Source: Chloroflexota bacterium
Lineage (GTDB): Bacteria > Chloroflexota > Limnocylindria > QHBO01
Length of the DNA stretch: 13,553 bases
Direction of reading: 5' to 3'
NCBI GenBank assembly: GCA_005880165.1
Contig: VBJP01000003.1
Span: forward strand, 1-13,553
The notes beneath the pieces were generated by a model, which was not told where the DNA came from, did not search any database, and saw nothing but the letters and a program-made list of their open reading frames with translations. Positions 5,988 through 12,390 of the stretch are shown here, one piece after another (within the stretch, counting starts at the first letter, position 1; each line of letters opens with the position of its first letter). Position numbers and translations under genes: made by a program.

Positions 5988-6685
5988 GGCCGATGCCGAC
6001 AGGCGGACGCCGGGGTCATCTCATCGCCCTGTGGGCGGTTCTCGGGTTGGCGCTTGGCGCCTGCGTATTCAGCGGCCCGACGCCGACGCCCCACACCGTC
6101 TGCCCCACGGCCGCGCCAACCGCCGAGCAGGCGACGAGCATCCTCTCGGACGTGTCCGATGCGGTGGTGCAGACCAACAAGGGCAGTTTCACCATCGGGC
6201 TGTATGGCGACAAGGCCCCGATCGCGACGGCCAACTTCGCCGCACTGGCCCGCTGCGGCTTCTACGACGGGGTCACGTTCCATCGGGTCATTCCTGGCTT
6301 CGTGATCCAGGCTGGTGACCCGCAGACCAAGAAGAACCACGGCATCTTCAACGAGCTTGGGGCCGGCGGGCCGGGCTATGGGTTCGCGATCGAGACCCCG
6401 CCTCCCGGCCTCAGCTACGACAAGTACGTCGTGGTGATGGCGAATGCCGGCCGGCCGGACACGAACGGCAGCCAGTTCTTCATCGACCTGGTGGACATCA
6501 GCGACCAACTCCCGCCCGAGTACACGATCTTCGGCAAGGTCACCGACGGGACGTCGGTCGTCGACGCCATCGGTCAGGTGCCGACCAATGGGACCCCTGA
6601 CACCGGACCCCAGAACGTGCCGCTCGACCCGGTCGTGATCCAGTCGATCACGGTGCGCGCCAAGGCCCAGCCGAGCCAGGGCTGA
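5984..6685 (+). CDS. Cyclophilin-type peptidyl-prolyl isomerase, predicted lipoprotein
   Basis: 233 aa from GTG 5984, which overlaps the DUF885 stop by 4 bp; ATG 5993 (MPTGG) is an alternative start. A lipoprotein signal peptide is evident: basic MRPMPTGGRRGH, hydrophobic LIALWAVLGLALG, lipobox LALGAC with Cys27. A Pro/Thr/Ala linker leads to the cyclophilin domain at about 60-225. Core motifs are FTIGLYGDKAPIATANFAAL (69-88), CGFYDGVTFHRVIPGFVIQAGD (91-112, with the catalytic Arg101 of FHRVIPGF and Gln109) and VMANAGRPDTNGSQFFI (151-167). YTIFGKV and a C-terminal ITV strand close the barrel. It would catalyse prolyl cis-trans isomerisation in proteins outside the cytoplasmic membrane. The coupling with a DUF885 protein lacking a signal peptide is unexplained. 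A terminator-like hairpin begins 2 bp after the stop. Confidence 0.93.
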   Translation: MRPMPTGGRRGHLIALWAVLGLALGACVFSGPTPTPHTVCPTAAPTAEQATSILSDVSDAVVQTNKGSFTIGLYGDKAPIATANFAALARCGFYDGVTFHRVIPGFVIQAGDPQTKKNHGIFNELGAGGPGYGFAIETPPPGLSYDKYVVVMANAGRPDTNGSQFFIDLVDISDQLPPEYTIFGKVTDGTSVVDAIGQVPTNGTPDTGPQNVPLDPVVIQSITVRAKAQPSQG

Positions 6686-6686
6686 A

Positions 6687-6711
6687 GGTCGTTTCTGATC
6701 TCGGAACGGCC
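6687..6711 (+). terminator. Terminator-like hairpin of the DUF885-cyclophilin operon
   Basis: GGTCGTTTC (6687-6695) pairs with GGAACGGCC (6703-6711), a 9-bp stem with two G-U pairs and a 7-nt loop, starting just after the TGA at 6683-6685. A second small hairpin follows (CGCAA 6715-6719 with TTGCG 6725-6729). No strong U-tract. Confidence 0.5.
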
Positions 6712-6756
6712 TCGCGCAAGAGGTTTGCGGTGTAAAGGATTCTTAACGCTCGACCA

Positions 6757-6786
6757 TTGACTCCAAGTGAACAGATGGTCTATCCT
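6757..6786 (+). promoter_or_regulatory. Sigma70-type promoter in the gap before the AlkZ-like gene
   Basis: TTGACT (6757-6762) and TATCCT (6781-6786) are separated by 18 bp, the best -35/-10 pair I found in the window. The predicted start is near 6793, well inside the non-coding gap and just upstream of a structured segment. Confidence 0.6.
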
Positions 6787-6790
6787 GACG

Positions 6791-6935
6791 GTGCTGTTCG
6801 CACAGCGATTCACCACTGGCTGCAAGGTCATGGGTAGGTTTGGGTAAGGGTAGAGCGGGAAACCGCTCGTGAAAGATGCCCTTGCGGTTAGCGAATCCGG
6901 CAGCAATGGAGGCCCCTCTTCGGAGGGGCCTCCGA
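6791..6935 (+). ncRNA. Candidate structured small RNA or 5' leader regulator
   Basis: No protein gene is supported in 6686-6961. The segment after the 6757-6786 promoter can fold as nested stems: TGCTG (6792-6796) with CAGCA (6901-6905), GATTC (6807-6811) with GAATC (6893-6897), and GTAAGGGTA (6844-6852) with TGCCCTTGC (6877-6885). On top of the last is a perfect GAGCGG-GAAA-CCGCTC hairpin with a GNRA tetraloop (6853-6868), with an 8-nt 3' bulge GTGAAAGA. A very strong UUCG hairpin (6908-6933) ends it. A G-rich run, GGGTAGGTTTGGGTAAGGG (6832-6850), shares bases with the long stem. It is either an independent RNA of about 140 nt or a leader controlling the AlkZ-like gene by attenuation. It does not match by eye 4.5S/SRP RNA, tmRNA, RNase P or the riboswitch classes I could recall. 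Structure is judged by hand, without energy calculation. Confidence 0.45.
6908..6933 (+). terminator. Strong UUCG-loop hairpin upstream of the AlkZ-like gene
   Basis: GGAGGCCCCTC (6908-6918) and GAGGGGCCTCC (6923-6933) are perfect 11-bp arms closed by C-UUCG-G, an exceptionally stable tetraloop. GACTATC follows instead of a U-run, as is common for terminators of high-GC genomes. It ends 28 bp before ATG 6962, so it could terminate a short RNA or attenuate the downstream gene. Confidence 0.65.
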
Positions 6936-6961
6936 CTATCTGCGGCGCTGATCCCTGACCG

Positions 6962-8137
6962 ATGCTGACGCCCGCCGACACCCCGGTCGCGCATCATCTC
7001 CGGATGCCGTCCGCTCCGGTCCTGACCAGCCGTGCGCTCAATCGCGCGCTGCTGGCCCGCCAGCACCTGCTGGCGAGGGCCTCGATGCCCGCCGAGGCCA
7101 TGGTCAAGCACCTGGTGGGGATGCAGGCCCAGGTCCCCACCAATCCGTACGTCGCCCTCTGGTCGAGGCTGGAGGGATTCGAGGCTCGGGAGCTCGAGTC
7201 CCTGATCCTGGAACGACGAGCCGTTCGGACCTCGTTGCTGCGCACGACCCTGCACCTTGCGACCGCCGGCGACGCGCTCGCCATGCGGCCGGTGCTGCAG
7301 GGTGTTCTGCAGCGCGGATTTGCCTCGGGCAGCCCGTTCCACAAGCAGCTGGTGGGTGTCGATCTCGACGCACTGATGGCCGCCGGCAAGGCTCTACTCG
7401 ACGACGAGGCGCTGACCACCGCCCAGCTTGGCAAGCGGCTCGCACAACGCTGGCAAGATCGGGATCCGGTGTCCCTCGCCTATGCCGTGCGCTACCTGGT
7501 GCCGATGGTGCAGGTCCCTCCCCGTGGCCTCTGGCAGACGTCCGGCCAGCCGATCTGGAGGAGCCTCGAATCCTGGCTGGGCCGCCCCGTCGAGGGCGAC
7601 GACGCCCCGGATCGGCTGGTCTTGCGCTACCTGGCGGCATTCGGACCGGCAAGCGTCAAGGACATCGCCACCTGGTCCTGGCTCACCAGGGTCCGCGAGA
7701 TCATCGATCGTCTGCGATCTTCACTGCGGATCTATCGCGACGAACGAGATGGCGAGCTGTTCGACGTCGAGGACGGAGCGCTCCCCGATCCGGAGACGGC
7801 GGCACCCGTGAGATTTCTGCCGGAGTACGACAACATCGCGCTGTCGCATTCGGATCGCGGCCGGATCATCGATCCGCGAACGGTCGGTCGTATCACGGGT
7901 TACGTCGGGACCTTCCTGGTCGACGGCCTCATCGCCGGCCAGTGGCGGCTCGACAGGACCAAGGAGCGACACCTTCTGCTGGTTGACCCCTTCGTGCCGC
8001 TCTCGGACGACCAGGCGGCTGACCTGACCGATGAGGGCGAGCGCCTCCTCGCCTGGGCGGGTGGCGACGTGGCTGGCGTCGAGCGCCGCCTGGAGTTCGG
8101 TATCGCCCGCGACCCGAACCGGTCCGCCTACCGCTGA
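6962..8137 (+). CDS. Winged-helix DNA-binding protein, AlkZ/YcaQ-like (HTH_42) possible DNA glycosylase
   Basis: 391-aa protein; ATG 6962 is the first start, and ATG 7004 (MPSAPVLTSRALNRALL) is equally credible because the conserved domain begins there. Neither has a clear RBS. The N-terminal LTSRALNRALLARQHLL and the VKHLVGMQAQVPTNPYVALW segment are typical of the HTH_42 family that includes AlkZ and YcaQ. Gln55 and Gln57 in MQAQ match the catalytic Q-x-Q motif of AlkZ glycosylases, which excise alkylated bases or unhook interstrand crosslinks. RRAVRTSLLRTTLHLATAGD (about 78-97) and YLAAFGPASVKDIATWSWL (about 224-242) are the tandem winged-helix parts. FLPEYDNIALSHSDR (about 286-300) and the C-terminal beta region are also family-like. 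Many members remain uncharacterised, so DNA repair is inferred. It stands behind the UUCG hairpin and ahead of tRNA-Arg. Confidence 0.85.
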   Translation: MLTPADTPVAHHLRMPSAPVLTSRALNRALLARQHLLARASMPAEAMVKHLVGMQAQVPTNPYVALWSRLEGFEARELESLILERRAVRTSLLRTTLHLATAGDALAMRPVLQGVLQRGFASGSPFHKQLVGVDLDALMAAGKALLDDEALTTAQLGKRLAQRWQDRDPVSLAYAVRYLVPMVQVPPRGLWQTSGQPIWRSLESWLGRPVEGDDAPDRLVLRYLAAFGPASVKDIATWSWLTRVREIIDRLRSSLRIYRDERDGELFDVEDGALPDPETAAPVRFLPEYDNIALSHSDRGRIIDPRTVGRITGYVGTFLVDGLIAGQWRLDRTKERHLLLVDPFVPLSDDQAADLTDEGERLLAWAGGDVAGVERRLEFGIARDPNRSAYR

Positions 8138-8197
8138 CCGCACGTATGTCGTGACAAGCCGACGGTTGCCGAGCCCGGGCAGGCGCGCCAACCCCGG

Positions 8198-8203
8198 TAT
8201 GAT
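8198..8203 (+). promoter_or_regulatory. -10 box of the tRNA-Arg promoter
   Basis: TATGAT ends 15 nt before the tRNA 5' end, exactly as for tRNA-Asp. No good -35 hexamer at 16-18 bp. Confidence 0.5.
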
Positions 8204-8218
8204 TGCCGTCCCCCGCGC

Positions 8219-8294
8219 GCGCCGGTAGCTCAGTGGATAGAGCGTCGGCCTCCGGAGCCGAAGGTCGCAGGTTCGAATCCTGTCCGGCGCGCCA
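8219..8294 (+). tRNA. tRNA-Arg(CCG)
   Basis: Acceptor arms GCGCCGG (8219-8225) and CCGGCGC (8284-8290) pair fully. The D-arm is GCTCAGTGGATAGAGC, the anticodon stem TCGGC/GCCGA holds CTCCGGA (anticodon CCG), and the T-arm is GCAGG-TTCGAAT-CCTGT. Discriminator G and an encoded CCA end the gene. No terminator is visible before the dGTPase start 28 bp later, so read-through into that gene is possible. Confidence 0.96.
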
Positions 8295-8322
8295 ATCCCT
8301 CAATCCGGGCGTGCGATAAGCG

Positions 8323-9360
8323 GTGCGTAAGCGGCGGCGGCTGCGGATCGGTCATCATCGGTCCGTGGAAGGACTGATCCGTCGTGACCGCTCAGTCCGG
8401 GAGGCGGAAGAGAAGCGGATGAGCCCGGCAGCCGCGCGATCAGCTCAGAGCCGAGGACGAATTCGCGCGGAGGAGCCGGATTCTTTCAGAACCGCCTTCG
8501 AGCGGGATCGCGATCGGATCATCCACTCCAAGGCCTTCCGGCGCCTCAAGCACAAGACGCAGGTCTTCCTCAACCCGGAGGGCGACCACTACGTCACCCG
8601 CCTGACGCACACCCTCCACGTTGCGCAGATCGCCCGCGCGCTGGCCGGCGCCCTCGCGCTCAACGAACCGCTGGCCGAGGCGATCGCGCTCGGGCACGAC
8701 GTGGGGCACACGCCCTTTGGTCACACCGGCGAGGAGGCGCTCTCCCCCTACTTCGCGCCCCGGGGCTGGCACCACGCAGCGCAGAGCGTGCGCGTCTACG
8801 AGGCGCTCGAGGACCTGAACCTCACCTGGGAGGTGCGCGACGGCATCCGGGCGCATTCCTGGAAGATCGAGCCTCCGCCGGCCACCCAGGAGGCCTATTG
8901 CGTCCGATACGCCGATCGCATCGCGTATCTCAGCCACGACGCGCTCGATGCGATGCGGGCGGGCGTGCTCGACGGCGGGTCCTTCCCGCCAGCGGTCCTC
9001 CAGCGCTTGGGTTCGCCGGGTCGGGCATGGATCGCGGAGATGATCGAGGCCGTCATCGAGCACAGCCTTGCCAAGGGTCAGGTCGCCATGGACCCGCAGA
9101 CCCTGGCGGTGATGAACGAGCTGCGCGACTTCATGTTCGAGCGCGTCTACATGACGGGCGAGCTCCGACGCCAGCAGGAGAGGGCCGTCGATGTTATCCG
9201 TCGGCTTGTCGAACACCATCTGGCCAACCCCGGGGAGATCCCCGACACCTACCGCGAGCACGCCGCCGAGCCGGTCATCCAAGTGGCTGACTTTGTCGCG
9301 GGCATGACCGATCGCTACGCGCTCGCGGTCCATGAGCGCGTGCTCAATCCCACGTCGTGA
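8323..9360 (+). CDS. Deoxyguanosinetriphosphate triphosphohydrolase-like HD protein
   Basis: 345 aa from GTG 8323. A later GTG at 8365 (331 aa, VEGLIRRDRSVREAEE) may be the real start, since family members usually begin shortly before the MSPAAARSAQSRGR motif (33-46). Neither has an RBS. The HD-domain metal site is complete: His96 in TRLTHTLHV, His125-Asp126 in ALGHDVGHTPFGH (122-134) and Asp198 in YADRIAYLSHD (196-206). DRIIHSKAFRRLKHKTQVF (64-82) is the diagnostic dGTPase segment. The enzyme hydrolyses dNTPs, classically dGTP, to deoxynucleoside plus tripolyphosphate and helps set nucleotide pools. The length fits the type-2 dGTPase-like family (about 330-370 aa). It lies downstream of tRNA-Arg and converges with the lipid kinase, with only 3 bp between the stops. 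Confidence 0.93.
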   Translation: MRKRRRLRIGHHRSVEGLIRRDRSVREAEEKRMSPAAARSAQSRGRIRAEEPDSFRTAFERDRDRIIHSKAFRRLKHKTQVFLNPEGDHYVTRLTHTLHVAQIARALAGALALNEPLAEAIALGHDVGHTPFGHTGEEALSPYFAPRGWHHAAQSVRVYEALEDLNLTWEVRDGIRAHSWKIEPPPATQEAYCVRYADRIAYLSHDALDAMRAGVLDGGSFPPAVLQRLGSPGRAWIAEMIEAVIEHSLAKGQVAMDPQTLAVMNELRDFMFERVYMTGELRRQQERAVDVIRRLVEHHLANPGEIPDTYREHAAEPVIQVADFVAGMTDRYALAVHERVLNPTS

Positions 9361-9363
9361 AGG

Positions 9364-10317
9364 TCAGGCGAAGATCCGCAACGCGCCGGGGCGCACGGTC
9401 ACAGCGACCGGCGTGACGCCGATGGAGCGCCCGTCCGCGTGGGCGGGAATCGTGTGCCTCAGGCCACCCACCACGACGTGACGCGCCCGGAGCGTGCGGA
9501 CGCGCGGCTCATGGACCTCGCGGCCGCGTGCCACGCGCAGGAAATGCCGCAGCACCTGCAAGCGACCCATGCGCTCAAAGACCACGACATCGAGCAGGCC
9601 GTCGGCAGGGTCTGCCTCTGGTGCCAGCGCGAAGCCGAAGCCATGGAATGGACCGTTGCACACGGTGACCGCCGGAGAGGCGGTGCGATATCGCTGGCCG
9701 TCGACCACCAGCCAGAGCGGTGTCTTTCGGCGCCGGATCGCGCGCCACGCGGCCTTGGCAGCGGGCAGCCAGCCAAGGCGCTCGCCAACCTGGGCGACCC
9801 CGAAACCAGCCGCGTCAAGCCCGATGCCGGCCGCTTCGAAGAAGATCGCCGCGTTCGGCGGCGGATGGACGGGTGCGGTATGCCCTAAGGATTCGTCTGG
9901 GGGAAGATGCCAGGCCGAGCCGGCGTCGATGGCCGTCGCTCGCCCACGAACGATGATGTCCAGCGCCTGCTCAGGATCCGTCGGGATGCTGGCCCCACGG
10001 GCGATGTTGTTGAAGGTTCCGAGCGGAACGATGCCCAGCGTCGCCTCCGTGCCTAGCAGGGCGGCGGCCGCCGGGCCAACTGTGCCGTCGCCGCCGGCGA
10101 CGACGACATCACGACCCTCTTCCGCCGCAGCCGTGGCCAGGCGTCCCTCGTCGTCGTCCCCCACGAGCTCGCGGAGCTCGACGTGGAGACCGCCCTCCGC
10201 CAGGACCCCGAACAGCTGCGAAGGGAGGTGCGTCTCCTGGGCACGGACCCGACCGGGCTTCCGTCCAGCCGCCGGATTGACGAGCAGCAGAATCGGGCGG
10301 CGTCCCTCGTTATCCAT
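9364..10317 (-). CDS. Diacylglycerol kinase-family lipid kinase (YegS/DgkB-like)
   Basis: 317-aa protein; ATG 10317, TGA stop at 9364-9366. The N-terminal nucleotide-binding domain begins ILLLVNPAAGRKPGRV (9-24). The family signature VVVAGGDGTVGPAAAALL (71-88) contains the GGDGT loop (75-79), and IVPLGTFNNIAR (96-107) is the form of the conserved LGT-x-N-x-x-AR motif that follows. The C-terminal beta-sandwich domain includes FFEAAGIGLDAAGFG and ADGLLDVVVFERMGRLQVL, typical of DAG-kinase catalytic domain proteins. It would phosphorylate a membrane lipid alcohol such as diacylglycerol at the inner face of the membrane. It is the last gene of the holB operon: its ATG overlaps the stop of the preceding gene by 8 bp and no RBS is visible, so coupling is likely. 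The exact lipid substrate is not evident. Confidence 0.9.
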   Translation of the reverse strand: MDNEGRRPILLLVNPAAGRKPGRVRAQETHLPSQLFGVLAEGGLHVELRELVGDDDEGRLATAAAEEGRDVVVAGGDGTVGPAAAALLGTEATLGIVPLGTFNNIARGASIPTDPEQALDIIVRGRATAIDAGSAWHLPPDESLGHTAPVHPPPNAAIFFEAAGIGLDAAGFGVAQVGERLGWLPAAKAAWRAIRRRKTPLWLVVDGQRYRTASPAVTVCNGPFHGFGFALAPEADPADGLLDVVVFERMGRLQVLRHFLRVARGREVHEPRVRTLRARHVVVGGLRHTIPAHADGRSIGVTPVAVTVRPGALRIFA

Positions 10318-10702
10318 GCCGGTCGGGCAGCATCGCTGCTGGCGACGGAGTCAACGTCGGCGCCTGGGCGGCGTTTTGATATGTCTGGAAGCGGCCATCA
10401 CCACAGTCCATCGCGATCAGGTCCGGCCGCGCTGAGCCCTGGTTTGGTGACGGAGAGCCGGGCGGACCATAGATGCTGCGGGTGGTGAGACCGATGAACG
10501 TGCTCCCCAGCTTCACCGGCGGCCTCCCACCGCCAGTCTCCGGGCTGGGCACAGGCGTTCCGATCGGCGCATAGAAACGGTCGCCCCATTGCAGGCGATC
10601 AGGACAGCCGATGCGGCTGGACGCGACGTTGATCCCGGCGATGCCGATCAGGACGAAGATGACCGCTCCGAGGGCGATGCAGCCGATGGCGCGCCCATTC
10701 AC
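10310..10702 (-). CDS. 130-aa membrane-anchored protein of unknown function
   Basis: GTG start at 10702 overlaps the acylphosphatase stop (GTGA); TAA stop at 10310-10312 lies within the first codons of the lipid kinase. A hydrophobic helix at about residues 5-27 (IGCIALGAVIFVLIGIAGINV) is followed by a soluble part: IGCPDRLQWGDRFYAPIGTP at 31-50, a Pro/Gly stretch, KLGSTFIGLTTRSIYGP (64-80), LIAMDCGDGRFQTYQ (95-109) and a Thr/Pro/Ala tail. Cys33 and Cys100 could form a disulfide if the domain is extracytoplasmic. Both overlaps show that it is translated with its neighbours. No family recognised. Confidence 0.75.
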   Translation of the reverse strand: MNGRAIGCIALGAVIFVLIGIAGINVASSRIGCPDRLQWGDRFYAPIGTPVPSPETGGGRPPVKLGSTFIGLTTRSIYGPPGSPSPNQGSARPDLIAMDCGDGRFQTYQNAAQAPTLTPSPAAMLPDRHG

Positions 10703-10986
10703 GGGCGCGCGATCTGGAACCGCGTGAATTCACCGCTGGCCGGAGCGCGAGTCGCCTCCAGATTCTCCACCAGGGATCCGGGCGGTCCGCGCTGGAGTAG
10801 CCGCTCGAGCGCGTCGAGTGCCACCGGCTCGCCCTCCGCGACGATCTCCACCGCGTTCTCGTCGTCGCGGTTCATGACCCAGCCGACGAGGCCCAGTGAC
10901 GAGGCCTGGCGAACCGTCCAGTAGCGAAAGCCCACGCCCTGCACGCGCCCTGAGACGCGGGCCGCCAACCGCTCGCGCGCCGTCAC
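10699..10986 (-). CDS. acyP: Acylphosphatase
   Basis: 95-aa protein, the normal acylphosphatase size of 90-100. Preferred start GTG 10986 lies 2 nt after the holB stop; TTG 10992, overlapping that stop (TTGA), is an alternative. The signature is intact: VSGRVQGVGFRYWTVRQA (11-28) with the phosphate-binding Arg21, and GLVGWVMNRDDENAVEIVAEG (32-52) with the catalytic Asn39. It hydrolyses acylphosphates such as carbamoyl or acetyl phosphate to the carboxylate plus phosphate, in the cytoplasm. The frame is open further upstream, but that part overlaps holB and lacks family similarity. It is the second gene of the operon and overlaps the next gene by 4 bp. Confidence 0.95.
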   Translation of the reverse strand: MTARERLAARVSGRVQGVGFRYWTVRQASSLGLVGWVMNRDDENAVEIVAEGEPVALDALERLLQRGPPGSLVENLEATRAPASGEFTRFQIARP

Positions 10987-10988
10987 GA

Positions 10989-12113
10989 TCAAGAGACGGT
11001 TGGCCAGGCGAGCATGGCAACCTCCAGCGCGAGGCGCGGCGAGGCGTTCTGGGCGAGCCCGGCATGGATCGCCTCGAGCAGCCCGATGAATGCGACCAGC
11101 GGAGCCGCACCCAGGCCCATCGCCGCGCCGGGGAGGTCCGAGAGCAGCTCGGCCGTGGGCACGCCGTCCAGCCGACCGGCCTTGGCGACCAGCAGGTCCC
11201 TGGCGAGCGAGATCCATGCCTCGACGATCGTGGTCGCCGCGAGACGTTGAACCGAGGCGGGAGCACGTGGCGGCTCAGCGCCGTCCAGCGCCGGCGCCGA
11301 TTCGGGTGGGACGTCAGCCGCCTCGGGTACTGCGCGACGGGCCGCGTCGTCGAGAAGCTCGCGGGCCGAGACGAATCGCTCCGCCCGCCCTCGTCCCAAC
11401 AGGTCCACCAGCTCGCGCTGGACGCGCCGGCGCCATTCCAGGCGCTCGTGCTGCCTCGAGAATGCGAGTGCGCGGCCCACGAACCCGTCCGATATGCGCG
11501 CCACCGCATCGGCCTGCTCCTTGGGCAGCAACTCGTGATCCATCAGCCAGGCGCTGAGCTCCGCCCTGGGCACGGGTCCAATGCGCAGCGGCTGGCAGCG
11601 CGACCGGACCGTGTCGAGCAGGCGGTTCGGCTCGTCGGCGACGAGGATGAAGACGTGGCGATCCGAGGGCTCTTCGAGGGCCTTCAGCAGCGCGTTCTGG
11701 ATCTGCTCACCAGCGCGGTCCGCTTCTTCGATGAGGATCACGCGGCGCTCGCCGGCGATCGGCGCTCCTGCGGTGCCGCCCAGCCAGCGACGGGCAGCGG
11801 CAACCAGGCTCTCGCCCGTAGAGCGCCCGTCGCGCCAGATCTCGGGCGAGCCGATCACCAGGTCAGGATGCGCCCGCGATCGGGCCGATCGACAGCCCGC
11901 GCAGGCATTGCACGGTCGGGCCGCACGATCGACATCGGTGCATAACAGAAGGGCGAGAAGGTCTTCCACGAAGGCTCCCTTGCCAGCGCCCGCGGGGCCG
12001 AAGACAAGGAAGGTCCGACCCAGCCGCTGGCGCTGGCTGGCCCGGATTGCAACCGCGCGCGCCGTCGCCTGGCCCAGGCTCAGGAAACCTGGCGCCGCCT
12101 CGGTCGAGATCAC
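10989..12113 (-). CDS. holB: DNA polymerase III delta' subunit-like AAA+ clamp-loader protein
   Basis: 374 aa when begun at GTG 12113 (MISTEAAPGFLSLGQ). An in-frame extension to 12347 gives 452 aa, but its extra 78 residues are Arg/Pro/Gly low complexity and would remove the promoter. Walker A is GPAGAGKGAF (39-48). The zinc-binding module has four cysteines, Cys58, 68, 71 and 74 (CTDVDRAARPCNACAGC). The Walker B-like IEEADR is at 128-133, LLKALEEP at 142-149, and the sensor-1 SRC motif at 171-173 (TVRSRCQ). This is the classic clamp-loader pattern of DnaX/HolB proteins; the size and the absence of a long C-terminus favour delta' over DnaX. The AAA+ part is followed by a collar-like helical domain, with a Pro/Ala-rich insertion near 265-295. 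It would help load the beta sliding clamp. It heads the operon with acyP, the 130-aa gene and the lipid kinase. Confidence 0.88.
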   Translation of the reverse strand: MISTEAAPGFLSLGQATARAVAIRASQRQRLGRTFLVFGPAGAGKGAFVEDLLALLLCTDVDRAARPCNACAGCRSARSRAHPDLVIGSPEIWRDGRSTGESLVAAARRWLGGTAGAPIAGERRVILIEEADRAGEQIQNALLKALEEPSDRHVFILVADEPNRLLDTVRSRCQPLRIGPVPRAELSAWLMDHELLPKEQADAVARISDGFVGRALAFSRQHERLEWRRRVQRELVDLLGRGRAERFVSARELLDDAARRAVPEAADVPPESAPALDGAEPPRAPASVQRLAATTIVEAWISLARDLLVAKAGRLDGVPTAELLSDLPGAAMGLGAAPLVAFIGLLEAIHAGLAQNASPRLALEVAMLAWPTVS

Positions 12114-12119
12114 GAACCG

Positions 12120-12125
12120 AGTATA
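12120..12125 (-). promoter_or_regulatory. -10 box for leaderless holB transcription
   Basis: The minus strand reads TATACT, then 6 nt (CGGTTC), then GTG 12113. A start 7 nt after the -10 falls on the G of the start codon, so the mRNA would be leaderless. No Shine-Dalgarno is present. The -35 position (TTATCG or TATCGG at 17-18 bp) is weak and lies inside a palindrome. Confidence 0.6.
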
Positions 12126-12139
12126 GGAGCGGGTCGCCG

Positions 12140-12156
12140 CGTCCGATAATCGGACG
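12140..12156. promoter_or_regulatory. 17-bp palindrome over the holB -35 region (putative operator)
   Basis: CGTCCGA-TAA-TCGGACG is a perfect inverted repeat (7-bp arms, 3-bp centre). Its position, covering the predicted -35 of holB, is where a repressor or an activator would act. No second copy was seen in the window. The remainder of the 277-bp gap 12114-12390 holds the YtxH-gene promoter region and GC-rich sequence with no other supported feature. Confidence 0.45.
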
Positions 12157-12344
12157 GTAAGCCACCGATCAGCCCCGACGCGCATGCTCCGGGGACGTGC
12201 TCCGTCGGGCCGCCCGGGTACGCCAGTTGGCGGCCGGCCGGCACCCGAGCCCGCCCGTCGTACGGCGGCCCGCGGAGCGCCACCGGGGCTCGTGATTCGA
12301 ACCCGCGTCGACGGCTCCATTCGCCCGCGCCCGGTCGACGGTGG

Positions 12345-12350
12345 CATACT
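12345..12350 (+). promoter_or_regulatory. Possible -10 box for the YtxH-like gene
   Basis: CATACT lies 40 bp before ATG 12391. The resulting leader would contain the strong RBS. No good -35 hexamer is visible. Confidence 0.3.
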
Positions 12351-12390
12351 CCCTGCTACGGGACAAGGCCGTAGCTAGAGGAGGTGTCCC

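Noticed and set aside
6791..6935. Identity of the structured RNA as a c-di-AMP (ydaO), c-di-GMP, cobalamin or SAM riboswitch, or SRP RNA
   Set aside because: Only short resemblances were found (for example GAATCCGGCAGC), and the other conserved elements of each class are missing or in the wrong order. A covariance-model search is still needed.
8440..9333. Minus-strand open frame of 297 aa opposite the dGTPase-like gene
   Set aside because: Antisense shadow; the plus strand carries a complete HD hydrolase.
9494..10435. Plus-strand open frame of 313 aa opposite the lipid kinase
   Set aside because: Arg/Ser/Ala/Pro-rich shadow; the kinase motifs are on the minus strand.
10896..11945. Plus-strand open frame of 349 aa opposite holB
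   Set aside because: Shadow of the clamp-loader gene, without recognisable motifs.
12294..12303. GATTCGAACC, resembling a tRNA T-loop on the minus strand
   Set aside because: Flanking bases do not form a T-stem, and no D-arm, anticodon arm or acceptor can be assembled around it.
12114..12347. 78-residue N-terminal extension of HolB
   Set aside because: Low-complexity residues outside the clamp-loader family and overlapping the TATACT box and palindrome; GTG 12113 fits better.
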